Below the pieces are notes generated by a model. That model had not been told where the DNA came from. It saw only the letters and a program-made list of their open reading frames with translations, and ran no database searches. Both the position numbers and the translations under genes were made by a program. Positions 35,568 through 49,339 of a DNA stretch of 64,000 nt are shown piece by piece (the first letter of the stretch is position 1; each line of letters opens with the position of its first letter). Location: contig SWLE01000944.1 of NCBI GenBank assembly GCA_004026145.2, positions 1 through 64,000 of the forward strand, read 5' to 3'. Origin of the DNA: Takifugu bimaculatus (taxonomy: Eukaryota; Chordata; Actinopteri; Tetraodontiformes; Tetraodontidae).

Positions 35568-35659
35568 GTAAGAAAACTAAAGCGTGATGATGTGTTTGTG
35601 TGGAACCCTTTAAACTTTGGTATCAGACCTCAAGGCTCACCTTTAAAGTAAGGTTTTCT

Positions 35660-37157
35660 CAGTGGCGGGCCATTTCACACCTAGGCCTTCATCGTGCTCC
35701 GTCTGAATCAATCCAACCCTCAATAACCATTTTATGGCTATAAACTTCCACTGCAGGTACAGCTGCGACACACATAAAAACGCATCAAAAACAACCTGAT
35801 AAAATTGCAATATTATTGTGACAGGCTCAGGTTTTGGGTTGCAGAAGAACTCAGACACAGACTTCTGCCAGCTTATTCTGCAGTTCAACTGCTGAAACAA
35901 ACCACTTTATTAAACACTGAACTGAACACAGGAACGAAGGGAAGGCTTCAATCACACACACAACCTGGCTTATGGTGTGCAAGTGCAAACAGTAATTAAA
36001 ACAGTAATTAAATACATCAACAGCCAGAACTAAATAAATAGAACACTAACATTTAAAGTTGCAAAAGATAATATTTACAACGAACAAAAACAGGGTTAAC
36101 ACCAACCTGAACCCACAGACACACTGCCACAAAGCATGCTGGGAAAATCCCACACTCACCCTCCCCAACACGCTAAATAATTTAGGAATATAGCAACATT
36201 TTAGTATAATAATCAGGATTTTCGATTTTACTCACCAAAAATCCTGATTGTTTGTACACAAAATCCATCCTCCTTCCTTTCCTCAAGAAGATTTCAATGA
36301 CTCTGTTGTGCAGATTATCCGTGCGTTTCAGTTCCATCAAGACGTCCTTTTCTATCGCCATCCAAGCTAATGCTGAAAGTCGAGCCTGCCCTGTCGTATT
36401 TCTGGCTTAAGTTTTAATTCGCTTTAGGTCTGAGAATGTCTGTTCAACAGAAGCAGCAGACACGCGGATGGTCACCGCCAAACACAGTCTATCAGTCTTT
36501 TTAAGATTTCCCTTTTGTTCTTCACCTTTTCGTTGCGGAGCTCCATCTTGAAAATGGCTTTGACAGTAAATCAGCGACTAAATCCATTTCTTCTCCTACT
36601 TCAGCCATCGTGGGTTGACAAAACAGCTGTTAAATTAACACAACAATATCTTTGCTTGTGCAGCTCCCTACAGATGCAGTTTGCTAGCTCTGGCTCGTGC
36701 ACTCTCTGACTGTCCAATCAAAGCGCGTGAATACGCTGACGTTTCCTACGCCTGCTAGAGGGCCTTGGGGTCGCCAACTCAAAATCTGATTGGATGAAGC
36801 AACAGTTTGATCGACATTTTTTTTATGCTACAGGGCCTGCAGAACTGATTGAGAAGGCCTCCAGGCAGATTTCTTTGACCCTGGCAACAAATAGTGGCTG
36901 AAATGTGATTGGTTAAATGCTTGAATATGAAAATACACGTCTGGAAGCAGCGCAACCAGGGGGCTGGCAATGACAGGAAGCGGACAGACCATTTGGAATT
37001 ATTTAATACATATGGAATTATTTAATACATATTCATGGACAAAATATTATTTGACTGATGTTAATTATATTTTCAAAATATAATTAACATCAGTCTGTGA
37101 TTCAGATATTTTTAGGCCAGCAGAGGAGGGCTTGCAGGCCCTGACGGCCCACCACTG
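35660..37157 (-). mobile_element. hAT copy 8, both termini and matching target duplicates
   Basis: 1498 bp flanked on both sides by ggttttct (35652-35659 and 37158-37165), the cleanest case of an 8-bp target duplication around a full-length copy. The transposase remnant has lost its open frame start (ctggcttaag introduces a stop). Confidence 0.92.
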
Positions 37158-37752
37158 GGTTTTCTGAACCGCATAACCCTGCCTTAGAACATTTCACAAT
37201 CATACAAAACATCATTTTGTAGGTATTAGCCTCTACTATCGTGAAAAATGAAATTAATCAGCTCTTAAAAATGAAACGGTGCACAGTCCTTTCACCATGT
37301 TGGCCTGTGGAAAACCAGTGTTGTCGGGCTCGATGGACCAGCGTCCCCGTCGTTGCAGGACCACCGTTGGCCACCAGTTGGGTTTTTGGGATCAAAGTGG
37401 GGGCGTTTCCTGTATCCGGTTCTCCTCACGGATCCATGACTACAACATGTTGCTGCAAGTGCAGAGACGTTTGCTCTGGAAAGAACTTTAGAGCACATTC
37501 AGTGCTGCAGGATGAGGGGCTGGAAAAGGTGCCAGTTCTTTTCTCACTGCAGGGAACAGTTAAAAAAAGCAGCTTAAACTCTGAAAACATGAAAATTATA
37601 CAGAGACATCATTGATTTATTGATTCAGTTGTTATCCAGAATGTATTAGAAATGTTCCTGTTTGATAAAAATGATTTGGGATTATTTAACTACAACCTCT
37701 ACAGATTATTTACCTTCATCACGTCTCATCACTATTTCTGATGTTTCCTCAG

Positions 37753-37854
37753 GATGGACGAGGACAGAGCAGAGTCCACAGTGTCCAGCTGTGTGTCCCT
37801 GAAGAGTGGCCACTCCAAATTTGGGGAAATAAACTTCAGAAGTTCAGACAAAAT
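37753..37854 (+). CDS. Repeat exon A
   Basis: Core TVSSCVSLKSGHSKFGEINF, same peptide as the exon at 35227. Confidence 0.7.
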
Positions 37855-38018
37855 GTAAGAAAACTAAAGCGTGATGATGTGTTTGTGTGGCACCCTTTAA
37901 ACTTTGGTAGTGCAAACAGTAATTAAAACAGTAATTAAATTTGGGATTATTGAACTACAACCTCTCCAGATTATTTACCTTTATCACAGTCTCATCACTA
38001 TTTCTGATGTTTCCTCAG

Positions 38019-38093
38019 GATGGACAAGGACAGAGCCCTGAAGAGTGACCGGTCCAGAAATGCACCAATAACCTTCAGAAGTTCAGACAAAAT
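38019..38093 (+). CDS. Repeat exon B
   Basis: 75 nt, DKDRALKSDRSRNAPITF, same peptide as the exon at 35493. Confidence 0.65.
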
Positions 38094-38185
38094 GTAAGAA
38101 AACTAAAGCGTGATGATGTGTTTGTGTGGAACCCTTTAAACTTTGGTATCAGACCTCAAGGCTCACCTTTAAAGTAAGGTTTTCT

Positions 38186-39683
38186 CAGTGGCGGGCCATT
38201 TCACACCTAGGCCTTCATCGTGCTCCGTCTGAATCAATCCAACCCTCAATAACCATTTTATGGCTATAAACTTCCACTGCAGGTACAGCTGCGACACACA
38301 TAAAAACGCATCAAAAACAACCTGATAAAATTGCAATATTATTGTGACAGGCTCAGGTTTTGGGTTGCAGAAGAACTCAGACACAGACTTCTGCCAGCTT
38401 ATTCTGCAGTTCAACTGCTGAAACAAACCACTTTATTAAACACTGAACTGAACACAGGAACGAAGGGAAGGCTTCAATCACACACACAACCTGGCTTATG
38501 GTGTGCAAGTGCAAACAGTAATTAAAACAGTAATTAAATACATCAACAGCCAGAACTAAATAAATAGAACACTAACATTTAAAGTTGCAAAAGATAATAT
38601 TTACAACGAACAAAAACAGGGTTAACACCAACCTGAACCCACAGACACACTGCCACAAAGCATGCTGGGAAAATCCCACACTCACCCTCCCCAACACGCT
38701 AAATAATTTAGGAATATAGCAACATTTTAGTATAATAATCAGGATTTTCGATTTTACTCACCAAAAATCCTGATTGTTTGTACACAAAATCCATCCTCCT
38801 TCCTTTCCTCAAGAAGATTTCAATGACTCTGTTGTGCAGATTATCCGTGCGTTTCAGTTCCATCAAGACGTCCTTTTCTATCGCCATCCAAGCTAATGCT
38901 GAAAGTCGAGCCTGCCCTGTCGTATTTCTGGCATAAGTTTTAATTCGCTTTAGGGCTGAGAATGTCCGTTCAACAGAAGCAGTAGACACGCGGATGGTCA
39001 CCGCCAAACACAGTCTATCAGTCTTTTTAAGATTTCCCTATTTTTCTTCACCTTTTCGTTGCGGAGCTCCGTCTTGAAAATGGCTTTGACAGTAAATCAG
39101 CGACTAAATCCATTTCTTCTCCTACTTCAGCCATTGTGGGTTGACAAAACAGCTATTAAATCAACACAACAATATCTTTGCTTGTGCAGCTCCCTACAGA
39201 TGCAGTTTGCTAGCTCTGGCTCGTGCACTCTCTGACTGTCCAATCAAAGCGCGTGAATACGCTGACGTTTCCTACGCCTGCTAGAGGGCCTTGGGGTCGC
39301 CAACTCAAAATCTGATTGGATGAAGCAACAGTTTGATCGACATTTTGTTTATGCTACAGGGCCTGCAGAACTGATTGTGAAGGCCTCCAGGCAGATTTCT
39401 TTGACCCTGGCAACAAATAGTGGCTGAAATGTGATTGGTTAAATGCTTGAATATGAAAATACACGTCTGGAAGCAGCGCAACCAGGGGGCTGGCAATGAA
39501 AGGAAGCGGACAGACCATTTGGAATTATTTAATACATATGGAATTATTTAATACATATTCATGGACAAAATATTATTTGACTGATGTTAATTATATTTTC
39601 AAAATATAATTAACATCAGTCTGTGATTCAGATATTTTTAGGCCAGCAGAGGAGGCCTTGCAGGCCCTGACGGCCCACCACTG
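38186..39683 (-). mobile_element. hAT copy 9, both termini present
   Basis: 1498 bp, transposase remnant 38708-39007. Its right end closes higher-order copy 1. Confidence 0.9.
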
Positions 39684-40269
39684 GGTTTTTTGAACTGCAT
39701 AACTCTGCCTTAGAACATTTCACAACCATACAAAACATCATTTTGTAGGTATTAGCCTCTACTATCGTGAAAAATGAAATTAATCAGCTCTTAAAAATGA
39801 AACGGTGCACAGTCCTTTCACCATGTTGGCCTGTGGAAAACCAGTGTTGTCGGGCCGATGGACCAGCGTCCCCGTCGTTGCCGGACCACCGTTGGCCACC
39901 AGTTGGGTTTTTGGGATCAAAGTGGGGGCGTTTCCTGTATCCGGTTCTCCTCACGGATCCATGACTACAACATGTTGCTGCAAGTGCAGAGACGTTTGCT
40001 CTGGAAAGAACTTTAGAGCACATTCAGTGCTGCAGGATGAGGGGCTGGAAAAGGTGCCAGTTCTTTTCTCACTGCAGGGAACAGTTAAAAAAAGCAGCTT
40101 AAACTCCGAAAACATGAAAATTATACAGAGACATCATTGATTCAGTTGTTATCCAGAATGTATTAGAAATGTTCCTGTTTGATAAAAATGATTTGGGATT
40201 ATTTAACTCCAACCTCTACAGATTATTTACCTTCATCACGTCTCATCACTATTTCTGATGTTTCCTCAG

Positions 40270-40371
40270 GATGGACGAGGACAGAGCAGAGTCCACAGTG
40301 CCCAGCTGTGTGTCCCTGAGGAGCAACTGCTCCAAATATGGGGAAATAAACTTCAGAAGTTCAGACCAAAT
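40270..40371 (+). CDS. Repeat exon A
   Basis: Core TVPSCVSLRSNCSKYGEINF. Counterpart of 26324 at an offset of 13,946 bp. Confidence 0.7.
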
Positions 40372-40535
40372 GTAAGAAAACTAAAGCGTGATGATGTGTT
40401 TGTGTGGCACCCTTTAAACTTTGGTAGTGCAAACAGTAATTAAAACAGTAATTAAATTTGGGATTATTTAACTCCAACCTCTACAGATTATTTACCTTTA
40501 TCACAGTCTCATCACTATTTCTGATGTTTCCTCAG

Positions 40536-40610
40536 GATGGACAAGGACAGAGCCCTGAAGAGTGACCAGTCCAGAGATTCACCAATAACCTTCAGAAGTT
40601 CAGACAAAAT
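40536..40610 (+). CDS. Repeat exon B
   Basis: LKSDQSRDSPITF type. Counterpart of 26590. Confidence 0.65.
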
Positions 40611-40702
40611 GTAAGAAAACTAAAGCGTGATGATGTGTTTGTGTGGAACCCTTTAAACTTTGGTATCAGACCTCAAGGCTCACCTTTAAAGTAAGGTTTT
40701 CT

Positions 40703-42171
40703 CAGTGGCGGGCCATTTCACACCCAGGCCTTCATCGTGCTCCGTCTGAATCAATCCAACCCTCAATAACCATTTTATGGCTATAAAACTTCCACTGCAG
40801 GTACAGCTGCGACACACATAAAAATGCATCAAAAACAACCAGATAAAATTGCAATATTATTGTGACAGACACAGACTTCTGCCAGCTTATTCTGCAGTTC
40901 AACTGCTGAAACAAACCACTTTATTAAACACTGAACTGAACACAGGAACGAAGGGAAGGCTTCAATCACACACACAACCTGGCTTATGGTGTGCAAGTGC
41001 AAACAGTAATTAAAACAGTAATTAAATACATCAACAACCAGAACTAAATAAATAGAACACTAACATTTAAAGTTGCAAAAGATAATATTTACAACGAACA
41101 AAAACAGGGTTAACACCAACCTGAACCCACAGACACACTGCCACAAAGCATGCTGGGAAAATCCCACACTCACCCTCCCCAACACGCTAAATAATTTAGG
41201 AATATAGCAACATTTTAGTATAATAATCAGGATTTTCGATTTTACTCACCAAAAATCCTGATTGTTTGTACACAAAATCCATCCTCCTTCCTTTCCTCAA
41301 GAAGATTTCAATGACTCTGTTGTGCAGATTATCCGTGCGTTTCAGTTCCATCAAGACGTCCTTTTCTATCACCATCCAAGCTAATGCTGAAAGTCGAGCC
41401 TGCCCTGTCGTATTTCTGGCATAAGTTTTAATTCGCTTTAGGGCTGAGAATGTCCGTTCAACAGAAGCAGTAGACACGCGGATGGTCACCGCCAAACACA
41501 GTCTATCAGTCTTTTTAAGATTTCCCTATTTTTCTTCACCTTTTCGTTGCGGAGCTCCGTCTTGAAAATGGCTTTGACAGTAAATCAGCGACTAAATCCA
41601 TTTCTTCTCCTACTTCAGCCATTGTGGGTTGACAAAACAGCTATTAAATCAACACAACAATATCTTTGCTTGTGCAGCTCCCTACAGATGCAGTTTGCTA
41701 GCTCTGGCTCGTGCACTCTCTGACTGTCCAATCAAAGCGCGTGAATACGCTGACGTTTCCTACGCCTGCTAGAAGGCCTTGGGGTCGCCAACTCAAAATC
41801 TGATTGGATGAAGCAACAGTTTGATCGACATTTTTTTTATGCTACAGGGCCTGCAGAACTGATTGTGAAGGCCTCCAGGCAGATTTCTTTGACCCTGGCA
41901 ACAAATAGTGGCTGAAATGTGATTGGTTAAATGCTTGAATATGAAAATACACGTCTGGAAGCAGCGCAACCAGGGGGCTGGCAATGAAAGGAAGCGGACA
42001 GACCATTTGGAATTATTTGATACATATGGTATTATTTAATACATATTCATGGACAAAATATTATTTGACTGATGTTAATTATATTTTCAAAATATAATTA
42101 ACATCAGTCTGTGATTCAGATATTTTTAGGCCAGCAGAGGAGGCCTTGCAGGCCCTGACGGCCCACCACTG
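40703..42171 (-). mobile_element. hAT copy 10, both termini present
   Basis: 1469 bp. Shares with copy 4 the absence of the 30-bp segment, supporting descent from the same higher-order unit. Remnant 41196-41495 carries M V I for M A I. Confidence 0.9.
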
Positions 42172-42757
42172 GGTTTTTTGAACTGCATAACTCTGCCTTA
42201 GGACATTTCACAATCATACAAAACATCATTTTGTAGGTATTAGCCTCTACTATCGTGAAAAATGAAATTAATCAGCTCTTAAAAATGAAACGGTGCACAG
42301 TCCTTTCACCATGTTGGCCTGTGGAAAACCAGTGTTGTCGGGCCGATGGACCAGCGTCCCCGTCGTTGCAGGACCACCGTTGGCCACCAGTTGGGTTTTT
42401 GGGATCAAAGTGGGGGCGTTTCCTGTATCCGGTTCTCCTCACGGATCCATGACTACAACATGTTGCTGCAAGTGCAGAGACGTTTGCTCTGGAAAGAACT
42501 TTAGAGCACATTCAGTGCTGCAGGATGAGGGGCTGGAAAAGGGGCCAGTTCTTTTCTCACTGCAGGGAACAGTTAAAAAAAGCAGCTTAAACTCCGAAAA
42601 CATGAAAATTATACAGAGACATCATTGATTCAGTTGTTATCCAGAATGTATTAGAAATGTTCCTGTTTGATAAAAATGATTTGGGATTATTTAACTACAA
42701 CCTCTACAGATTATTTACCTTCATCACGTCTCATCACTATTTCTGATGTTTCCTCAG

Positions 42758-42859
42758 GATGGACGAGGACAGAGCAGAGTCCACAGTGCCCAGCTGTGTG
42801 TCCCTGAGGAGCAACTGCTCCAAATATGGGGAAATAAACTTCAGAAGTTCAGACCAAAT
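42758..42859 (+). CDS. Repeat exon A
   Basis: Core TVPSCVSLRSNCSKYGEINF. Counterpart of 28812. Confidence 0.7.
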
Positions 42860-43023
42860 GTAAGAAAACTAAAGCGTGATGATGTGTTTGTGTGGCACCC
42901 TTTAAACTTTGGTAGTGCAAACAGTAATTAAAACAGTAATTAAATTTGGGATTATTTAACTCCAACCTCTACAGATTATTTACCTTTATCACAGTCTCAT
43001 CACTATTTCTGATGTTTCCTCAG

Positions 43024-43098
43024 GATGGACAAGGACAGAGCCCTGAAGAGTGACCAGTCCAGAGATTCACCAATAACCTTCAGAAGTTCAGACAAAAT
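43024..43098 (+). CDS. Repeat exon B
   Basis: LKSDQSRDSPITF type. Counterpart of 29078. Confidence 0.65.
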
Positions 43099-43190
43099 GT
43101 AAGAAAACTAAAGCGTGATGATGTGTTTGTGTGGCACCCTTTAAACTTTGGTATCAGACCTCAAGGCTCACCTTTAAAGTAAGGTTTTCT

Positions 43191-44559
43191 CAGTGGCGGG
43201 CCATTTCACACCTAGGCCTTCATCGTGCTCCGTCTGAATCAATCCAACCCTCAATAACCATTTTATGGCTATAAACTTCCACTGCAGGTACAGCTGCGAC
43301 ACACATAAAAACGCATCAAAAACAACCAGATAAAATTGCAATATTATTGTGACAGGCTCAGGTTTTGGGTTGCAGAAGAACTCAGACACAGACTTCTGCC
43401 AGCTTATTCTGCAGTTCAACTGCTGAAACAAACCACTTTATTAAACACTGAACTGAACACAGGAACGAAGGGAAGGCTTCAATCACACACACAACCTGGC
43501 TTATGGTGTGCAAGTGCAAACAGTAATTAAAACAGTAATTAAATACATCAACAACCAGAACTAAATAAATAGAACACTAACATTTAAAGTTGCAAAAGAT
43601 AACATTTACAACGAACAAAAACAGGGTTAACACCAACCTGAACCCACAGACACACTGCCACAAAGCATGCTGGGAAAATCCCACACTCACCCTCCCCAAC
43701 ACGCTAAATAATTTAGGAATATAGCAACATTTTAGTATAATAATCAGGATTTTCGATTTTACTCACCAAAAATCCTGATTGTTTGTACACAAAATCCATC
43801 CTCCTTCCTTTCCTCAAGAAGATTTCAATGACTCTGTTGTGCAGATTATCCGTGCGTTTCAGTTCCATCAAGACGTCCTTTTCTATCGCCATCCAAGCTA
43901 ATGCTGAAAGTCGAGCCTGCCCTGTCGTATTTCTGGCATAAGTTTTAATTCGCTTTAGGGCTGAGAATGTCTGTTCAACAGAAGCAGTAGACACGCGGAT
44001 GGTCACCGCCAAACACAGTCTATCAGTCTTTTTAAGATTTCCCTATTTTTCTTCACCTTTTCGTTGCGGAGCTCCATCTTGAAAATGGCTTTGACAGTAA
44101 ATCAGCGACTAAATCCATTTCTTCTCCTACTTCAGCCATCGTGGGTTGACAAAACAGCGATTAAATCAACACAACAATATCTTTGCTTGTGCAGCTCCCT
44201 ACAGATGCAGTTTGCTAGCTCTGGCTCGTGCACTCTCTGACTGTCCAATCAAAGCGCGTGAATACGCTGACGTTTCCTACGCCTGCTAGAAGGCCTTGGG
44301 GTCGCCAACTCAAAATCTGATTGGATGAAGCAACAGTTTGATCGACATTTTTTTTATGCTACAGGGCCTGCAGAACTGATTGTGAAGGCCTCCAGGCAGA
44401 TTTCTTTGACCCTGGCAACAAATAGTGGCTGAAATGTGATTGGTTAAATGCTTGAATATGAAAATACACGTCTGGAAGCAGCGCAACCAGGGGGCTGGCA
44501 ATGAAAGGAAGCGGACAGACCATTTGGAATTATTTAATACATATGGAATTATTTAATAC
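43191..44559 (-). mobile_element. hAT copy 11, right end deleted
   Basis: Same deletion junction as copy 5, one base shorter overall. Remnant 43713-44012. Confidence 0.85.
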
Positions 44560-44721
44560 GAAAACATGAAAATTATACAGAGACATCATTGATTCAGTTG
44601 TTATCCAGAATGTATTAGAAATGTTCCTGTTTGATAAAAATGATTTGGGATTATTTAACTACAACCTCTCCAGATTATTTACCTTCATCACGTCTCATCA
44701 CTATTTCTGATGTTTCCTCAG

Positions 44722-44823
44722 GATGGACGAGGACAGAGCAGAGTCCACAGTGCCCAGCTGTGTGTCCCTGAAGAGTGACTGCTCCAAATATGGGGAAATA
44801 AACTTCAGAAGTTCAGACCAAAT
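44722..44823 (+). CDS. Repeat exon A in the shortened monomer
   Basis: Core TVPSCVSLKSDCSKYGEINF. Counterpart of 30777, again with no B exon after it. Confidence 0.7.
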
Positions 44824-44878
44824 GTAAGAAAACTAAAGCGTGATGATGTGTTTGTGTGGCACCCTTTAAACTTTGGTA

Positions 44879-46053
44879 GTGCAAACAGTAATTAAAACAG
44901 TAATTAAATACATCAACAGCCAGAACTAAATAAATAGAACACTAACATTTAAAGTTGCAAAAGATAATATTTACAACGAACAAAAACAGGGTTAACACCA
45001 ACCTGAACCCACAGACACACTGCCACAAAGCATGCTGGGAAAATCCCACACTCACCCTCCCCAACACGCTAAATAATTTAGGAATATAGCAACATTTTAG
45101 TATAATAATCAGGATTTTCGATTTTACTCACCAAAAATCCTGATTGTTTGTACACAAAATCCATCCTCCTTCCTTTCCTCAAGAAGATTTCAATTACTCT
45201 GTTGTGCAGATTATCCGTGCGTTTCAGTTCCATCAAGACGTCCTTTTCTATCGCCATCCAAGCTAATGCTGAAAGTCGAGCCTGCCCTGTCGTATTTCTG
45301 GCATAAGTTTTAATTCGCTTTAGGGCTGAGAATGTCCGTTCAACAGAAGCAGTAGACACGCGGATGGTCACCGCCAAACACAGTCTATCAGTCTTTTTAA
45401 GATTTCCCTATTTTTCTTCACCTTTTTGTTGCGGAGCTCCATCTTGAAAATGGCTTTGACAGTAAATCAGCGACTAAATCCATTTCTTCTCCTACTTCAG
45501 CCATTGTGGGTTGACAAAACAGCTATTAAATCAACACAACAATATCTTTGCTTGTGCAGCTCCCTACAGATGCAGTTTGCTAGCTCTGGCTCGTGCACTC
45601 TCTGACTGTCCAATCAAAGCGCGTGAATACGCTGACGTTTCCTACGCCTGCTAGAAGGCCTTGGGGTCGCCAACTCAAAATCTGATTGGATGAAGCAACA
45701 GTTTGATCGACATTTTTTTTATGCTACAGGGCCTGCAAAACTGATTGTGAAGGCCTCCAGGCAGATTTCTTTGACCCTGGCAACAAATAGTGGCTGAAAT
45801 GTGATTGGTTAAATGCTTGAATATGAAAATACACGTCTGGAAGCAGCGCAACCAGGGGGCTGGCAATGACAGGAAGCGGACAGACCATTTGGAATTATTT
45901 AATACATATGGAATTATTTAATACATATTCATGGACAAAATATTATTTGACTGATGTTAATTATATTTTCAAAATATAATTAACATCAGTCTGTGATTCA
46001 GATATTTTTAGGCCAGCAGAGGAGGCCTTGCAGGCCCTGACGGCCCACCACTG
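44879..46053 (-). mobile_element. hAT copy 12, left-truncated
   Basis: Counterpart of copy 6 at an offset of 13,945 bp. Remnant 45078-45377. Confidence 0.85.
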
Positions 46054-46647
46054 GGTTTTTTGAACTGCATAACTCTGCCTTAGAACATTTCACAACCATA
46101 CAAAACATCATTTTGTAGGTATTAGCCTCTACTATCGTGAAAAATGAAATTAATCAGCTCTTAAAAATGAAACGGTGCACAGTCCTTTCACCATGTTGGC
46201 CTGTGGAAAATCAGTGTTGTCGGACTCGATGGACCAGCGTCCCCGTCGTTGCCGGACCACCGTTGGCCACCAGTTGGGTTTTGGGATCAAAGTGGGGGCG
46301 TTTCCTGTATCCGGTTCTCCTCACGGATCCATGACTACAACATGTTGCTGCAAGTGCAGAGACGTTTGCTCTGGAAAGAACTTTAGAGCACATTCAGTGC
46401 TGCAGGATGAGGGGCTGGAAAAGGTGCCAGTTCTTTTCTCACTGCAGGGAACAGTTAAAAAAAGCAGCTTAAACTCTGAAAACATGAAAATTATACAGAG
46501 ACATCATTGATTTATTGATTCAGTTGTTATTCAGAATGTATTAGAAATGTTCCTGTTTGATAAAAATGATTTGGGATTATTTAACTACAACCTCTACAGA
46601 TTATTTACCTTCATTACGTCTCATCACTATTTCTGATGTTTCCTCAG

Positions 46648-46749
46648 GATGGACGAGGACAGAGCAGAGTCCACAGTGCCCAGCTGTGTGTCCCTGAAGA
46701 GTGGCCACTCCAAATTTGGGGAAATAAACTTCAGAAGTTCAGACAAAAT
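46648..46749 (+). CDS. Repeat exon A
   Basis: Core TVPSCVSLKSGHSKFGEINF. Counterpart of 32703. Confidence 0.7.
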
Positions 46750-46913
46750 GTAAGAAAACTAAAGCGTGATGATGTGTTTGTGTGGCACCCTTTAAACTTT
46801 GGTAGTGCAAACAGTAATTAAAACAGTAATTAAATTTGGGATTATTGAACTACAACCTCTCCAGATTATTTACCTTCATCACAGTCTCATCACTATTTCT
46901 GATGTTTCCTCAG

Positions 46914-46988
46914 GATGGACAAGGACAGAGCCCTGAAGAGTGACCGGTCCAGAGATGCACCAATAACCTTCAGAAGTTCAGACAAAAT
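46914..46988 (+). CDS. Repeat exon B
   Basis: LKSDRSRDAPITF type. Counterpart of 32969. Confidence 0.65.
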
Positions 46989-47090
46989 GTAAGAAAACTA
47001 AAGCGTGATGATGTGTTTGTGTGGAACCCTTTAAACTTTGGTATCAGACCTCAAGGCTCACCTTTAAAGTAAGGTTTTCTCAGTGGCGGG

Positions 47091-48578
47091 CCATTTCACA
47101 CCCAGGCCTTCATCGTGCTCCGTCTGAATCAATCCAACCCTCAATAACCATTTTATGGCTATAAACTTCCACTGCAGGTACAGCTGCGACACACATAAAA
47201 ACGCATCAAAAACAACCTGATAAAATTGCAATATTATTGTGACAGGCTCAGGTTTTGGGTTGCAGAAGAACTCAGACACAGACTTCTGCCAGCTTATTCT
47301 GCAGTTCAACTGCTGAAACAAACCACTTTATTAAACACTGAACTGAACACAGGAACGAAGGGAAGGCTTCAATCACACACACAACCTGGCTTATGGTGTG
47401 CAAGTGCAAACAGTAATTAAAACAGTAATTAAATACATCAACAGCCAGAACTAAATAAATAGAACACTAACATTTAAAGTTGCAAAAGATAATATTTACA
47501 ACGAACAAAAACAGGGTTAACACCAACCTGAACCCACAGACACACTGCCACAAAGCATGCTGGGAAAATCCCACACTCACCCTCCCCAACACGCTAAATA
47601 ATTTAGGAATATAGCAACATTTTAGTATAATAATCAGGATTTTCGATTTTACTCACCAAAAATCCTGATTATTTGTACACAAAATCCATCCTCCTTCCTT
47701 TCCTCAAGAAGATTTCAATGACTCTGTTGTGCAGATTATCCGTGCGTTTCAGTTCCATCAAGACGTCCTTTTCTATCGCCATCCAAGCTAATGCTGAAAG
47801 TCGAGCCTGCCCTGTCGTATTTCTGGCATAAGTTTTAATTCGCTTTAGGGCTGAGAATGTCTGTTCAACAGAAGCAGTAGACACGGGGATGGTCACCGCC
47901 AAACACAGTCTATCAGTCTTTTTAAGATTTCCCTATTTTTCTTCACCTTTTCGTTGCGGAGCTCCATCTTGAAAATGGCTTTGACAGTAAATCAGCGACT
48001 AAATCCATTTCTTCTCCTACTTCAGCCATCGTGGGTTGACAAAACAGCTGTTAAATCAACACAACAATATCTTTGCTTGTGCAGCTCCCTACAGATGCAG
48101 TTTGCTAGCTCTGGCTCGTGCACTCTCTGACTGTCCAATCAAAGCGCGTGAATACGCTGACGTTTCCTACGCCTGCTAGAAGGCCTTGGGGTCGCCAACT
48201 CAAAGTCTGATTGGATGAAGCAACAGTTTGATCGACATTTTTTTTATGCTACAGGGCCTGCAGAACTGATTGTGAAGGCCTCCAGGCAGATTTCTTTGAC
48301 CCTGGCAACAAATAGTGGCTGAAATGTGATTGGTTAAATGCTTGAATATGAAAATACACGTCTGGAAGCAGCGCAACCAGGGGGCTGGCAATGAAAGGAA
48401 GCGGACAGACCATTTGGAATTATTTAATACATATGGAATTATTTAATACATATTCATGGACAAAATATTATTTGACTGATGTTAATTATATTTTCAAAAT
48501 ATAATTAACATCAGTCTGTGATTCAGATATTTTTAGGCCAGCAGAGGAGGCCTTGCAGGCCCTGACGGCCCACCACTG
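47091..48578 (-). mobile_element. hAT copy 13, both termini present
   Basis: Counterpart of copy 7. Remnant 47669-47902 shares the earlier stop. Confidence 0.9.
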
Positions 48579-49172
48579 GGTTTTTTGAACTGCATAACTC
48601 TGCCTTAGAACATTTCACAACCATACAAAACATCATTTTGTAGGTATTAGCCTCTACTATCGTGAAAAATGAAATTAATCAGCTCTTAAAAATGAAACGG
48701 TGCACAGTCCTTTCACCATGTTGGCCTGTGGAAAACCAGTGTTGTCAGGCCGATGGACCAGCGTCCCCGTCGTTGCCGGACCACCGTTGGCCACCAGTTG
48801 GGTTTTGGGATCAAAGTGGGGGCGTTTCCTGTATCCGGTTCTCCTCACGGATCCATGACTACAACATGTTGCTGCAAGTGCAGAGACGTTTGCTCTGGAA
48901 AGAACTTTAGAGCACATTCAGTGCTGCAGGATGAGGGGCTGGAAAAGGTGCCAGTTCTTTTCTCACTGCAGGGAACAGTTAAAAAAAGCAGCTTAAACTC
49001 TGAAAACATGAAAATTATACAGAGACATCATTGATTTATTGATTCAGTTGTTATTCAGAATGTATTAGAAATGTTCCTGTTTGATAAAAATGATTTGGGA
49101 TTATTTAACTACAACCTCTACAGATTATTTACCTTCATCACAGTCTCATCACTATTTCTGATGTTTCCTCAG

Positions 49173-49247
49173 GATGGACAAGGACAGAGCCCTGAAGAGT
49201 GACCGGTCCAGAAATGCACCAATAACCTTCAGAAGTTCAGACAAAAT
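49173..49247 (+). CDS. Repeat exon B without a partner A exon
   Basis: LKSDRSRNAPITF type. The A exon expected 265 bp upstream (counterpart of 35227) is missing. The intron before B begins with the A-type sequence (ctacaacctctacag) and continues as the B type, which marks an exchange between the two 265-bp periods. Confidence 0.65.
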
Positions 49248-49339
49248 GTAAGAAAACTAAAGCGTGATGATGTGTTTGTGTGGAACCCTTTAAACTTTGG
49301 TATCAGACCTCAAGGCTCACCTTTAAAGTAAGGTTTTCT

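Larger units (their letters stand above)
25473..39683 (+). repeat. Higher-order repeat, copy 1
   Basis: Six monomers with lengths 2753, 2389, 1494, 2525, 2524 and 2526, bounded at hAT right ends or truncation points. Most of it matches positions 13,945-13,946 bp downstream with only scattered differences. The first monomer has an additional A exon (26059) relative to copy 2. Confidence 0.85.
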
